Shown: positions 1 to 14,960 of the stretch, one piece after another
How positions within the stretch are numbered: position 1 is the first letter of the stretch
Layout of the letters: every line of letters starts with the position of its first letter
DNA from: Cololabis saira
Taxonomy: Eukaryota > Chordata > Actinopteri > Beloniformes > Belonidae
Assembly (NCBI RefSeq): GCF_033807715.1
Contig: NC_084610.1
Coordinates: 5,513,769 to 5,577,768 of the forward strand
Length of the DNA: 64,000 nt
Direction of reading: 5' to 3'
The notes under the pieces: model-generated
Told to the model about the DNA's origin: nothing
The model's input: the letters and a program-made list of their open reading frames with translations, nothing else
Databases searched by the model: none
Position numbers and translations under genes: made by a program

Positions 1-434
1 AATTGTATTGTAAAGGTTGACTGGACCCACCTGTCAGCACAGTTGGGGACTTGTGGAGCTATCAAGCCATGACTGCACAGATCCCTGCACCAGCTCAGTT
101 GATGTTTCATATTCCTCCTTTTCCTTTCCAACAGTCTGCTCTCTGTAGGGCCCTTGCTTCCCTACCTGCCAGCTTCCTCTCTCGCTGATCAGATGGGCAC
201 AACTTATCCGTTGTATTTCCGGGATGGAAGTTATTGTACCAGGCAGCAGCTGGCGGGGATTTATCATGTAGGTCTTATACTCTCCTCAGCTCCAGAAATG
301 AAATATATTCCCTCATTATGCAAAGCGGCAGAAAACTTTCTTGGGTAAAAATTTTGATAAGAATTGTGTATTTCTTTTAGCCTTTTCCTTTTTTGCTATT
401 GGTGATCCCTACTCAGGCGACATTAACTCTATAA
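1..434. other. Single-copy-like sequence, no gene seen
   Basis: No repeat, RNA gene or credible exon was recognised. The small open frames on both strands lack any domain signature and overlap each other, as expected by chance. Confidence 0.5.
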
Positions 435-590
435 CCTTCCTGACACAATGCTGTGGATGAGGCAACAATGTTGGGTTCAGTGCCTTGCCAAAGGACACTT
501 TGATATGCACCTGGCTGGTAATCAATCTACCACCCCAGTTGGGGTCAACCACTTCTACATGCTACATCCACAGCCACTCCAGCCTATATA
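435..590 (-). repeat. Old tRNA-derived SINE fragment
   Basis: On the minus strand the fragment reads from a degenerate tRNA-like head near 590 (GGCTGTGGATGTAGC, then a GGTTGACCCC stretch) to the sequence AAGTGTCCTTTGGCAAGGCA and on towards CACTGAACCC. The same order occurs, better preserved, at 11,990-12,200. From memory this AAGTGTCCTT(G)GGCAAG block is typical of an abundant fish SINE. Pol III A and B boxes are badly mutated, so the copy is old. The family name is not assigned. Confidence 0.55.
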
Positions 591-1168
591 TATCTAATCA
601 AACATGAGTCCACATAAGATAAAAGAGACAACCTTCTGCGATCGGCCATTTGTTGAACTTATTCTTGAAAATAAAAATCCCTCCAACCCTCGTTTTGACA
701 CTTTGCTACAGTGTAGTATCTACCAACCTTTTCCTTTTTGACAGAAAGGGTTATGGTTAACAACTTTTACTAAAAAAACAGCTCCCTTGTTCTCACCCTT
801 GAACTCCAGGACAACAAACATAGTTAGCACAATGAGCGCAGGGTCTCAACAACCAACCTTGAAATCAAGGCGGAAGCATGTATTTTTACAGCCAACAAAG
901 GCTGTGTAATTTCAAGGCACAGCTCAAAGGTGGTAATGAAAGAAAAGAGGAAAAAGAAAGTGAAAAGGGGCAGCAGAACATGGGAATACAAAGAAAGGGT
1001 GGGAAGTGACCGGGATATGGATGGTGGGTGTGTTCTGCAGAGCGTGTAAAGACCATCCTATCCCTTTTTACACGGTGTAGTAACCGACCTTGAGAGGACA
1101 AACAGAGTGGGTGGGTATCACCGTATATCTTCAGAGCATACTATAATCCCTATCCACACATCCACATC
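591..1168. other. Single-copy-like sequence, no gene seen
   Basis: AT-rich sequence with short A and T runs. No recognisable gene, RNA or mobile element. The stretch 880-1,000 is purine-rich on the plus strand. Confidence 0.45.
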
Positions 1169-1169
1169 C

Positions 1170-1205
<36 letters not shown>
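1169..1205. repeat. (CA)n microsatellite
   Basis: Uninterrupted CA dinucleotides of about 36 bp, preceded by imperfect CCACAC runs from 1,151. Confidence 0.95.
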
Positions 1206-1206
<1 letters not shown>

Positions 1207-4200
1207 AAACAGACTGATAACATCAAAGGCATTAAATCCCACAGAACATGTCATGTCCACGTCACGGTGTACGACGTGCAGCCTGTGTGGTGTAATATTT
1301 GATAGCACATGGCAGCTGTTTTGGGTTACTTACTGAAGTTGAACCCTCTGGGTATAAAACTAAATGATCTGGATAAAAGAATGTGTCTATACACATCAAT
1401 AATGCATCAATGACTCAGGGTGCAGAGGCTTCGTGTGGTTGCATCATAAAACGTCCAACGTATCCAGAGAAAAGGTTTGTTGAAGTGAAAGATAAACGTG
1501 TATTCGCAAGAAGGCAAGGATGAAAAAGTCTCCTCTGATAAGAGAACATCAACGTCTTTGTACATCCCAGTCAAGAACGAAAGTACAACACGATTCTGCA
1601 AAACTCTGGATAATGTGAAATGCCAGTCGTGGCAGTAAATTTGTACGTGCTGCCAATCCTGGCGACATCTGGGATAAGCTCCAGCGGACACCCATGATAC
1701 TGGAAAGGATTTAAGCACGTAAATATATGGATGGATGGCAGGTGTATACAAGTTGGTTTTTAAGTCAATCCAAGCAGCGTTGTTTAAATGTTTAAATATC
1801 AATTTGTTTGATTCTTTTTAAGAGGTGTTGTCCAGTTGTCTCCTATTGTCATCATCGATTTAACCCACTTGAAGTAACTTTGAAGTCTCGTCCCAACTGT
1901 CTCTCACAAGTACTGCGTAACAATTGCGAGTGTGTTTCTATGCTAAATTTCATGATGGCAAAAAACATCAACGTACAGTACTGCTAGGAGAATACAGGCT
2001 ATGAAATGCTATGTGTGGCCCTTCCACTCTTTAACCTCATCCCCTTGGCTTCAATGAATGTTGTTCAAACATTTAGTTCAACTCATGTCTATTTAACAGA
2101 GTTGTACATTACATTGTACATTAAAACCGGGCTGATTTCAACACTTGTTCTCAAGGTGAGAATTTGCTTTATGTTGCTTGAGTTAGAAGGTTTGTAATAA
2201 AGCGGTAAATCTCAATCAAGGGCTTTGAACAGCTGCAAACTCTGATCTCCCGTACTTCCATTTATCACCTTCACTTTGCCCTCCTATCACAGTTAACAGA
2301 AACCTCTGCAACGATACTAAAATGCCAGATCAAGCTATAGTACCATATCTCTCCACCATCTTCCAGCCATTCACAAGACTGCCAACTTTCACTTCTTCCC
2401 CTTGAAATCAACGCATCTCTTTGGAACACAGACGACAGAAAATAGAAAATAAGACAATATTGTATGAAATTGTCAGTTTGTCATTGCATCTGTGTTACAT
2501 GTGCACTAAGAGTTCGCTGCTTTCCATGTAGTAAGGCTTCTCTCTGAAAAGGGCTACTTTCTCTGTATCAATCATCTGGAAAGGAGAAAAAAGGACATGT
2601 CATCTTATAAAAATGACAAATTATGGCCATTTCAAAAAACCTTAACATCTCTCCAGATTTCAATGACACCTTTTCAAAAGACATCAAAAGAAAGAAAAAA
2701 AAGTATGCACTTGCAAGGCCAAGTGTCTTTCAAACGCGGTCTTGTTTCTGGACTTTTTGTCCCTACACCGGGTGAAATGACTCTCTAGTTTAGAGCTTCA
2801 AAAAGCCATTGAGTTTATGAGATGTCTGGCCTGTTAAGATTTTTATTTGAATTCCTATGAAACCCTTTTCAGTGCGTGAAACAACTTCATAACGTGAAAA
2901 TTGCATTTTTTACAGCAGCATCACTGGATGAGTCTCAGACTTTATTCTTTTACATAATTTCACAGAGGTTTAATTAGCTCAACGAGGGCTCGGTGTCCTC
3001 TGCATGATATCACCCAGAGGAGGTATTTTACACTCAAAGGCACGAAATGGCTCTTTATCTGTCTATCATCTATCTGTCCATCTATCCAAGTAGAATATGC
3101 TTGCTGCTGTAACTGCAGACACAAGTTGATGCAACATGCACTCATGCATACAAGGTGTGTGTATTAGATTTTCATTATAATAAGTAATGGGAGTGGTCCC
3201 CCACCCTTAAAATGCCATTAGCCCCCTGCTTCCTTCCTTCTCCCTCCCCCATTTCTCCCCTCTTTGCCCTTCCCGAACCAAAGCCAAGCACTGTGATTAG
3301 CTTTATGGAGCAAGGGCTGTAGGCAGAGATGAAAATGCTGTAAATGATATTACTTTGAGCCTGAATAGGCATACGACACATGACATTATCGTCTCACTGT
3401 GTGGGGATGCTGGAGAGCCTGTGAAATGCCAGAATTGGCATTGTAAAATCCCACCCAAGGGCACGGGGGGTGGGCTTAGTCTGTCTTGCACCCTGGTGAG
3501 AAATTTAGAGAGCGGGACGGACTGAAAGGATCCCTTAGTGTCACATCAGCAGTTCTCTTCAGACCCGTGAGTGGGGAAGAATTTGCGGCCGAAGTATGGA
3601 AACGTGCTAGACATTTAATTACATGGTGAGGACGGTGACAGTAACAGGATGAGATGCACAAAATTTCTAGGAAGAGAACCACCAAAAATATTGAAATGGC
3701 CTTCAATTTGTCATTTCACTGGAGAACGTTTTGCAGGTAGAGTTTGAACTTCGGGTCTCATCACCACGTCGAATCACACGAGTAGGAAACCCCTGTAAAA
3801 GTGGTAACTAAGGACACGTGACCTAATATAGCAGTGGCTATGGAATTATTTTTTCAGTTATTTTTTCCTTTTCTTCTGGATTAATCAGCTTCACAACATT
3901 TCCCCCTTAACAATTCCAATATGTTTATCACTTATATTGAAACCCAGACTCCCATTGTGAATATACTACACAATATGGCTCTGCAAAGAAAACATCAAGT
4001 CACCACCTGGATGTAACAAAGAAAACAAGTAAGAGCCTCCCACTGGATAATTACTGCATGGCTGATTATGTTTCAGCGGGCAACAAGTCATTTAACCCTA
4101 ACTGATCCAAGTGAGCTTCTCATTTCATAAACAGAGAAAAATTTTGAATGATCGTGAGTGACGATCATTTGAATCATTTGGTGAAATCAATTCATAAAAA

Positions 4201-4380
4201 AAAAAACACAACAGTAAAGCCACAGTTTTTTTTTTTAATAGTGAAAGTAAGACCATTTCTACTTGCACAATGTGAAGGGAACTCAAGGGATTGAGACTAA
4301 ACAGCTGTGTAGGTTTAAGAAAACCACTCATCAGAAAAAAAGTTTTTGATTTGAAGATTGAAGACATGAAGATTGTACTC
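1206..4380. other. Single-copy-like sequence, no gene seen
   Basis: About 3.2 kb without a recognisable exon, RNA gene or repeat. The longest open frame (minus strand, 131 codons around 1,407-1,802) has no domain signature or splice context that I can recognise. Poly-T/A tracts occur at 4,195-4,240. Confidence 0.45.
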
Positions 4381-4389
4381 TGGATCAAT

Positions 4390-4860
4390 GGAAGGTGGTC
4401 ATGTGGTCTGATGAGTCCATATTTACCCAGAGTTCCAGAGTGATGGGTGCACTAGGGTAAGAGGAAATAGTAATGAAGTGATGCTCCCATCATGCCTAGT
4501 GTCTACTGTACAAGCCTGTGGGGGCAGGGCTACGATCTGGGGTTGCAGCAGTTGGTCAGGTCGAGGTTCAGCAACCTCATGAGGTCAGCTGACTACCGGA
4601 TGATACTCAATGACCAGGTTTTCCATCAATGGATCTTTTCTTCTCTGATGTCACGGGCATAGTCCAGGATAATCATGCTTAGATTCATCTGGCTCAAATT
4701 GTGAAGGAGTAGTTCAGGGAGCCTGAAACATAATTTTTACTCATGTATTGGCCACCACAGAGACTGGACCTGAACCCCATTGAGAAATAAATGTTGTGAC
4801 ATTGCAGAAGCTTGTTGGAATGATGCAACAGAGAATGCATGCCACGTGACTTTTTTTTTT
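4390..4860 (+). pseudogene. Tc1-like transposase, C-terminal catalytic half, decayed
   Basis: Translating the plus strand gives the hallmarks of a Tc1/mariner DDE transposase. WSDES with the first catalytic Asp is at 4,404-4,418 (Asp codon 4,410-4,412). QDN with the second Asp follows at 4,665-4,673 (Asp codon 4,668-4,670). A WPPQ..DLNPIE block at 4,750-4,784 carries the catalytic Glu at 4,782-4,784. All three catalytic codons fall in the same reading-frame phase, yet the frame between them is broken by stops and small indels, and NPIEK is followed directly by a stop. The spacing between the last two catalytic residues is a few residues longer than the D34E usual for Tc1, consistent with indels. 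The N-terminal DNA-binding half and clear terminal inverted repeats were not found, so this is a truncated dead copy. Confidence 0.85.
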
Positions 4861-4869
4861 TTTGGACAT

Positions 4870-7128
<2,259 letters not shown>

Positions 7129-7130
7129 TA

Positions 7131-7750
7131 CACTATATGGATAAAGTAGGCATTTACAATGTGGAGTTGGTCCCTCCTCTGCAGCTAAAACAGGTCCCTC
7201 TCTTCTTGGGAGGGTTTCCAAGAAGATTTTGGAGTGTTTCAGTGGTACTTTTTCATTTTGCAGAGCACTGATGAGGTCAGAGAAGAAGGCCTCCCCCTCA
7301 ATCTCCGTTCCAATTCATCACAAAGGTGCTCTATGGGGTTGAGGTCCGGGCTCTATCCGGGATAGTTGCACTTTTTATGGTTTCATTAATATCAGTGGAA
7401 GTTAGGAAGTATTTATCTATGAATCAGCAGAGGGTTGGTGCCCTTTACACACCACACACTTAGCAGTCATTAACCCTGCTCTGTGGTTTTTCGTGGTCTT
7501 CCACTTTGTGGCTGAGCTGCTGTTGTCCCTAAAGGCTTCCACAGTCTGACATCTGTTATAGCTGACTGTGGAATACAGCAGGGACCAAATTTCCCAAACC
7601 GTATTAATGCCAAGGTGCCATTTCAAATGTTCACCGTTGGAGACTACATGGCTTGGTGCCTAAACGTATGAATCTCTGGAAACAGGTTTGATTAAACTGC
7701 TAAATTCAGTAATTAATACGTGTAGTTAAATGTTTTTTGTCCATATAGTG
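7131..7750 (-). mobile_element. Internally deleted Tc1/mariner-type transposon, minus orientation
   Basis: The ends are inverted: CACTATATGGATAAA at 7,131 and TTTGTCCATATAGTG ending at 7,750. From memory CACTATATGGACAAAAG is the end of a widespread fish Tc1-like family. Internal plus-strand text around 7,160-7,370 (GGTGCTCTATGGGGTTGAGG) matches the antisense of that family's 3' coding region. 7,417-7,626 is antisense of the N-terminal DNA-binding region. The middle of the transposase gene is missing, giving about 620 bp instead of roughly 1.5 kb. The left end is preceded by TA but the right end is followed by CA, so the TA target duplication is not intact. Confidence 0.8.
7417..7626 (-). pseudogene. 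Tc1-like transposase N-terminal HTH remnant
   Basis: A 69-codon open frame on the minus strand lines up by eye with the N-terminal paired-like helix-turn-helix of the Tc1-like transposase family whose ends flank it. It keeps the 'CH..I.TV.EI.SLL..TVS' type spacing of the first helices and the following K..T.N.RAGL region in place of the usual R.T.RG.R segment. It runs into stop codons and into the internal deletion of the element, and no catalytic residues are present. It is a fragment of a dead element and not a host gene. An independently evolved host protein seems unlikely, because it sits exactly between the inverted repeats at 7,131 and 7,750. Confidence 0.7.
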
Positions 7751-7759
7751 CACCTCTAA

Positions 7760-8305
7760 TCATGAAAAGCATCTATGCTAATATTTACACTAAAATTTTG
7801 AAAAAGAAAAACATGCTTTTATTCAAGAAAAAGCTTCATTTTTGGTAGAATATTTGCAAGAAGCACCAATGCTAACATCTACAACATAGCCTACCGTTAA
7901 TCAAGAAAAACCTGCATTTGTTTTACCATTGTTGGTTGTAACATCTTTATGGAGAACAACAATATTTTTAATTGAAAAATTGTTTGAGTGTGAGCATAGT
8001 TGCTCATAATATTTATGTTAACATATATACTATTTATACTGACATTTACAACAAAAAAAAAAAAATCATACTTTTACTCAAGAAAAACCTTCAGTTTTGG
8101 TAGTATAGTTGAAAGTAGTATCTATGCTAACATCTAGAAAAACAAAAACATGCCTATAATTGAGAAACATCTTAATTTGTCATTATGCATGCAGCCTTTT
8201 TGCTAACATCTAGAACAAATATACATCTTTAAGTAAAAGAAAAAAATATATTTTTTGTGAGCATAGTTTCTTAGGATGTTTGCTAACAGTGTGCTAATCA
8301 AAGGT
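7760..8305. repeat. Degenerate minisatellite-like tandem repeat
   Basis: Roughly five poorly conserved units of about 90-130 bp. They share the order ATGCTAACATCTA(G/C)A, an A-rich run, TCAAGAAAAA(C/G)CTTCA and TTTTGGTAG. Conserved pieces recur near 7,830, 7,870, 7,905, 8,080, 8,130 and 8,200. No coding potential seen. Unit boundaries are approximate. Confidence 0.55.
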
Positions 8306-10896
8306 TCGGTGAATAAAAGTTGAGGTATGAAAATCACGTCAGTCATAACTGCATACAGAACTGTTTTCCAGGACTTTTCAAGGAGAAAATGCTTTGAATA
8401 TTTCTCATTTTAGGTGTAACTGGCGTTTCTTTCAGAGCACCATCGGTCCTGTTCTGCTGGTGTGGATTTGAATTTGCACCACCTGCAGCTTGTGTTGATG
8501 GACCAACGCTAAACCGACAACTTTTAAAAGGAAATCTGCATGCCTGTGGATTAATCATCGTTGGAATTAAGTATGACTCCTGCTCTACAGTGAAATGTAT
8601 TCCCAGAAAGTCTTCAAACATACCTCCCCAAGCGTAGTCTGGATATAAATAACCAGGGACTATTTAATGAATCACACAACTCTTTGTACGCAACTGCTTT
8701 TCTTGCTTTGAATGTAATATTTTACATAGGGGAGGGATTCTTAAACAGTAAATAGATGAATCCTCTATGCTGCATTCATTGTATGTGTAGAAACAGGTAA
8801 TTTCATTCAGTCTCTCATCCCATGTGTATTGTAAAGCTTTCATGTCTGAACATTTATGCAATTCTTCCATTATCAACATACACATATAGATTTTTATAGA
8901 AATTTCCCCAAGAGTGCAATGCAGTGAGTTCCCGAGCCACGTTAAAGACTACACTCGTGCAGAGAGTAAGACCAGGTTAAAATAAACTCTGTGTGTCTTA
9001 GGTGGTTTTAAGATGGGTTATCTAGAGTTTAAACAGTTAGACAGCCAAGAGTCTCAACCTTCAGTGGCTCGGTTATCTCCATTATGTTTACAAAAAGCTT
9101 GATATATAACCATAAACATTTCTGGAGCACAACATTTTCTTTCTCCACATGTTGATATGAACTCCCTTCACTCGGGATACCCTGGAGCCCCCGGTACAGG
9201 GGGCAATTGCCATAATATCATAAGCCTGAAATTAGGCCAGGGGTAAAGGGTTAAGTATATTTTGTGTGTGATTAATAAAAAAAGAGACGGCAGGTCTTGT
9301 AACCTTAAACAAATGCAACCTTAACATTAAACTTTTTTCACCACTTCCCAAGCCAGTGGTCCTAAAGTATAGGACATTTCCAAACAATTTGGAGTTCAAC
9401 ATTGTAAATTACAAAGTTTATTCACAAGCAAGTTGCCAATCTTCCCAGGAGGGAGCATCTTAGCAAATTCACTCTCGGTCTGACTCTACAATGCTCACAG
9501 AAAAGAGAAAAACGCCAAGAGCTACATCTTGGACTCCACAAGCGCAATGGGCCTTTTAATGCACATTTAAACTTACTGACTGTCAAAAAGAATTAACCAA
9601 AATTCCTCCCTAAGCATGAAACAACTATTTCAAGGTATTGCTGCTAACGCTGGATCTAAACGCTATTAAATAATGAATCATCATTAGTATTACTCACATG
9701 CTTTTTTTTTTTAACCCACTTTGGGGTTGAATTTGTTCAATAAATAATAGCAATGGTCAAAAACTGATATGTGGTTGTATTTGCTCAAAACTAAGAACTG
9801 CAGCAATCAGACATTTCTTACCTACAAGACTCTTACCTACAGGACTGTGGGTGATTCTTTATCAATTCATATTGAATACTTTTAAAAGTGACTGAAGCAG
9901 ATATGAAGTGGTTTGTCAAAGCATCTTTTATCTTACGATGCTAGGAGTTTTGCGGAGAAGAAGCGAGAGAAACGACAACTCAGTTCGGCTGTGCCTCATA
10001 AAAAAGTTATGACAATGAGCTCAAGTGTCTACTCGCCTTTTCCAGTGAGAATAAAAGTGAAGATGTGCAACGCTTGCATGTGCTTATTGCATGGATCTGA
10101 CATCACATACACACATACTGTACATCAATATCACTTAATAACCTGTTGCAACATGAGCAAAGAAGACATTATTAGACTGCTGAAAGATTATAACATCCTA
10201 TCTGAAGGGGAAAATCCACTTAAACATCCTGCAAATTTAAAAGTATAATGAAAAATACTAGGTTTAACTCAGATTTACTAAAATAAATCCCCAGTTACAA
10301 TGTCCAGACCAGTTCCTTACATGTTTCTGTTAACAAATACTCTCGTATTTGATTGTTTTATCTGTTTAAAACCTTTAGGAGGAAATAAGCCTCTGAGAAG
10401 GACAGTGGTACAAGATCTGCAGGGTTCCTGGCTTACATGCTCCCCTGTATGCGTGCTTGTGTGTACCCGAGAGCGATGCTGTAGTACGTGGCGGTTTAGG
10501 CGTTAAGCTGCTCCCCCGCTGCGCTGCAGTGATGTGGAGGTGTGCGATACAGCACACACACTGAGCTAAAGCACCACCCACAGGTGCCACGTCCCTCAAC
10601 AGACCTTCACTCTCACACACATACTCCATCACGAGAAATCAGAACAGCCTGTGCCCACAAAACTCAGGTCCAGTGCAATAACTTTGCATAACATAAATCA
10701 ATTCTTGTGGGCGAGGATGTGGAATTGTAATAAAAGTATGTACGTTTGTCGTCTCCGTTTGTGTCAGAGGGACCAGAGGAGCCAAGAGGAGACACAGAAT
10801 GAATTGCCATCTGTTTTCCAGCCCGACAATTAGGACACAGTCTGAGCAGCAGAAGCCAAGTTCGTCCTAATGCAATCGTCTCTCTGTCACACTCGT

Positions 10897-10930
<34 letters not shown>

Positions 10931-11189
10931 TTCACATGGTGGACGTCGATCGATGACGTGCCTCGTCTGCCACTCTCCTTCTCACGAGCAGAGGATTGTA
11001 AATCACACAGATAACCCGAAACCTATAACGGACATCACACACACACATGCACACACGCACACACACACGGGATGGATGGGTTGCTGAACGGAATTCCAGT
11101 GGCGAAGGAGGCAATTGGAAAAAAAAAAAGAAAGAAAGAAAATGGCAAAATTTTTCTCAACGCTGGAAACAGACTGAACATGCTTTTCT
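8306..11189. other. Single-copy-like sequence, no gene seen
   Basis: Open frames at 8,343-8,621, 8,664-8,885 and 9,913-10,248 carry no recognisable domain. A (CA)n tract lies at 10,906-10,930 and CA-rich sequence at 11,036-11,068. Poly-T occurs at 9,703-9,712. Confidence 0.45.
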
Positions 11190-11370
11190 TTTTACATAAT
11201 ACAATTACTACAAACTCTCAGCAGGCGCTAAACACTTAATGGGAGACAACAATACAGCTACAAACCGCCATCTGAATAATTAAACTTTTATTGTATGAGC
11301 CGCAGCAAGAGGGATGTTGGAAATGAGTTAAATAGTAATTTTCTGCCACGTGAGTTTTATTAGTCGCTAC
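11190..11370. promoter_or_regulatory. Candidate conserved non-coding element
   Basis: Non-repetitive stretch with several homeodomain-type ATTA/TAAT cores (ACACTTAATGG, GAATAATTAAAC, TTTTATTAGTCG) and an E-box-like CACGTG at 11,346. This resembles teleost enhancer-like non-coding sequence. Conservation cannot be tested from one sequence, so the call is weak. Confidence 0.22.
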
Positions 11371-11989
11371 ATCTGCATAACTACCACACACAAGAACATA
11401 TGGGCATTTCACACATTTTGCAGCAGCTTTAAAAAAGAAAAAAAAAAAACAGAAGAAGAATGGTGTTTATTTCCGTATCATTTACGTGTGTACAATAAGA
11501 TTTAATTTTTAATTGTTCTCGTGATGGATTTGGCAACACAATTTGAGTTACAATCAGAGTCGCTACGGGTAAACCGATTATACATTGTGGAAATTTCAAT
11601 ATAGTTCCTGTTATGACCAGTGGGTCATCACTTTCTACTGTTAATTGTTCTAATAGACCGTCACGACCAGTTCTAGCCTGGTCTGAAAGAGTCAGGAGCA
11701 GAGAGAGGCCTGGCCAGAGCAGACGGCCAAATATCTGCCAGAAAGTGTTAGCTGGCCTGTAACTCATCCGCTATCATCTTTGGTGGTAGCTGGATCAGTC
11801 ACTGATGTTAAGATGACATTAGTTAGTATTTGCTGAGCTAGGCTTGCTTGTTCAAGCAATTTGGCTATTTTTTGGCTAAGTTCGGGTCGGGTGGAGTCCG
11901 TTTCTGCCAGTATGGTGTCTATGAGATCTTCACTCTACACTCAAAGCGCTCACAATGGTTCCATTATTAGTTCACTCTTCTGATAGAAA
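11371..11989. other. Single-copy-like sequence, no gene seen
   Basis: A 112-codon minus-strand frame (11,429-11,767) has no recognisable domain and ends in a poly-Phe stretch encoded by simple sequence. Nothing else recognised. Confidence 0.4.
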
Positions 11990-12200
11990 CCTGGTAGCCA
12001 ATCTGCACCTAACGGCCTCTCCGACCACCACCGCAACATTCATACACATTTAAACACACACACTGCCCTCACTGGAGGCAAGGAGGGTGAAGTGTCTTGC
12101 CCAAGGACCCAACAACAGATAACTGGGGGAGCGGGATTCCAACTGCCAATCCTTCGATCATTGGACGCTCCGCTCTACCACCTGACCCACTGCTGCTGCT
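11990..12200 (-). repeat. tRNA-derived SINE
   Basis: Read on the minus strand from 12,200, it starts GGGTCAGGTGGTAGAGCGG (tRNA A-box region). It continues to a B-box-like GCAGTTGGAATCCCGC about 35 nt later, then TTGGGCAAGACACTTCACCC, and ends in a TGTGTGTG / ATGTGTATGAATG type body. This is the layout of a fish tRNA-derived SINE also present, more decayed, at 435-590. Both copies have the same orientation. The B box is mutated (TTGGAATCC instead of TTCGAATCC), so the copy is probably silent. Confidence 0.75.
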
Positions 12201-14924
12201 GATTGATTGTAAACGCATACGTTTTTACCTCTCAAGCCTTAAACAATGCGTCTCTTGCATCACATTTTTAAGACAGACTGTATTCATTTTTAAACAAAAG
12301 TCGTAATTTACATAAAAAAGGGAAGATTTAACCACTCAAAAGCCTGAGAAGACGACTTTTATGGACTCATTTAATTTTTCCTGACGATCCATAGGTTTAT
12401 AAGACTTTTTGGAAAGGAGAGAATCAAAACAATGAATCTGAATGAGTTCTCATTGATTTCACATCGTCCGTGCCCTGACTGTGATTATGTTTTCCATTTC
12501 CAACGACTGTAACTTTAAGGGTGTGAACTAAATTATGATGGTACTACCAGACACTGCCAATATCATATAACTAAAAGTGTATCTGGGTGTGAGACCCACC
12601 ACTGTGATGACATGTCATTAATTCATTCAACCTTTGTTTATTATCTAGGAGTCGTTGGGTGGATTTCCATGAACTTTTTTACAAAAGTGAAACTCTGAAT
12701 TTGCAGTGAAGGTACTACTACAGGTGGCTGTTTTTTTCCATCGAACTGTGATTTTCTTTTTTGAGTGTAACTCTCCCAGTCCTCTCTCCGTATCCCTGTA
12801 ACTCTGCACCTTGTCCTGTGAGACTTCTCCTCAAAATAATGAAAAAGAAGATCTCGACTTTGAAGAAGGTAGACAAAAACATATTTAGACTTTGAGAAAT
12901 GATTGCGGCTGCTGCTTCCGCTCTTGCAAAATTAGTCAACAGAAGATGAAGGCAGCGAATGATCATTCAAATGATAAAAAGCAAGCATTGAGTGTTAATT
13001 AATCACTTGAACACGTAGATTGGTGTGTGACCAGTCTGACAGATTGCTGAGGTGCAATGCTTTTCAAAGTTTAATTCATCAAAAGAAACCAATGCACATG
13101 TCGTATCGCAGATAAACGTGCCCATCCTGACGTTTCTTACAAATTGATTACAACTTGCAATTGTAATTATTCTGACTGTAGAGTAATAAACCAAGTCCAT
13201 TGGAGTGAAAACTAACAGACAAGTGCGTTTATAGACAACATCACATGAAACCTGCTGAAAAGACATCTTCAATAATCCTTTTTCCTGGACGACAAAGGGA
13301 GATTTGATGCAATTCCTCATAATAACGTCAGTATGAACCGTTCAAGGTGCGTTTGTGATCCAGCCAGATGCAGGTATTTGTTTTCCGTCACCCTTTTTAT
13401 TCAGCCACAGGATAACTGCGAATACTAAATAGAAATAGATACACTTCCATTAAAGATTCCATCTTACAGGGAGGATAACCAAGGACGACCAACAATGTTG
13501 TTTTACTTGTTGAAATTCAAAACACAAAGCCGCCCAAAGTTTAAATTAACCTAAAAGCGTCAACCCATTTTAAATAACTGAATTTGGTGCAAAGTCATGA
13601 ATGTCAGGCAGTTAAGTTGAAGAGACAAATATATTCAGTTGCAGCCAACTTTTATCTTTAGGTAGTTTCTTAAAGCCTTCAATAAAAGTCAAGGTACATA
13701 AAGGAAGAGGGGAGGATGTTGAGGAATGACAATAAATAAAGATTAAAAAAAGAGACAGCTTTAAGGGAAGTGCAAGAGTGCATCGGATAGAAAAACACAA
13801 AGGACTGGCAGCAGAGAGCCAATGGAAGAGGAGGGGGGAAGATGGATGGAGAGATCAATGGGTGGATGAGAGTATAAGGGGCAGGGAGGAGTGACCAGCC
13901 TGGACTTGCCTGCAGTTTCAGCAGTAGGAGCAGCTTGTGTGGCAGCAGGACGACTGTCACCGCTGCCTGCCAACTGCCACCACGCTGGCTCTCCAAAGCA
14001 TCCACCTGTCACTCAAAGCCATGTCCGTTGAAACATGCTCCTGGGCTTATGGCTGCATCGATGCGTGCGGGGCCTACAGTATATGTGAAGTTGCACCACT
14101 TCCACCCTATGATGTATTGAGGCCCAGAAGAAAAAATAAATAAAATCCAAAACCCTTCTCTGCAGAATAACCAAGTGACGAGAAAACAACATCCTCAAAC
14201 AGCGACAACACAAGTTGCAATAATTAGCCTGTCGAAGAGCAGAGTGGGAGTTGGCCTGCCTGGCTGGCTGTTAGCATCCAACGCAACAGTCAACAGCTCT
14301 GTGCGTGTGTGAATGTGTGTGTATGTATTAACAGTGAGGGGTGCCATTCTCACAGCCTGTTCTGACCGCCCTACCATCTGCGGGCATGCCGGGTACCCGC
14401 CTGTTGGCCAGCCTTTGCCAAGCACTTTGACGTGGTTGCATGGTAACAGGTCTGAGAGGGTGGCTAGAGACTGCTCTGGCCAAATGGCTTCAGCAAAACA
14501 CTGACTTCACCAGAGATCTGGTCCTGTACACTGTGATACTTTCCATGGGAGAAAACTGGCAACAAACATTTTTAAAAAAGCATCAATTCGTCAATTAGTT
14601 AATTGTTATCATCAGAGGCTAGCAGCAAAATAACATCAATTCCTGTCTCCTTTTATTTAAAAAGTGTTCCCTTTCACAATACTGAGCCAATACTACAAAT
14701 ATATCTCAACTGCAGTAGATAGTGGTCAACGTATTCACCGTTTGGATAATCAGGGAGAAATTCCTACCCAGAGCTAGGCTAACAGCTAACGGCTAGCAGC
14801 TAATAAGAATGAGGACAACATTTTTAGCATCTGAAGCTACTCACACCTCAAAAATGTCTTAATAACTACACTACTGGTTTAATACAGAAACAAGATGTCA
14901 AAATACCAGACTCAAGGTTTTAAA
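12201..14924. other. Single-copy-like sequence, no gene seen
   Basis: Overlapping open frames on both strands around 13,600-14,430 share no domain with any family I recognise and shadow one another. The local composition (CAGC/GCAGC-rich at 13,915-14,000) explains their length. No RNA gene seen. Confidence 0.42.
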
Positions 14925-14960
14925 ATGCCATCTCAAAGTCAAAGAACTTTGAGATGGCAT
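14925..14960. repeat. Perfect 14-bp hairpin
   Basis: ATGCCATCTCAAAG (14,925-14,938), an 8-nt loop, then the exact reverse complement CTTTGAGATGGCAT (14,947-14,960). No T run follows, and no pre-miRNA-length stem extends it. Confidence 0.85.
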
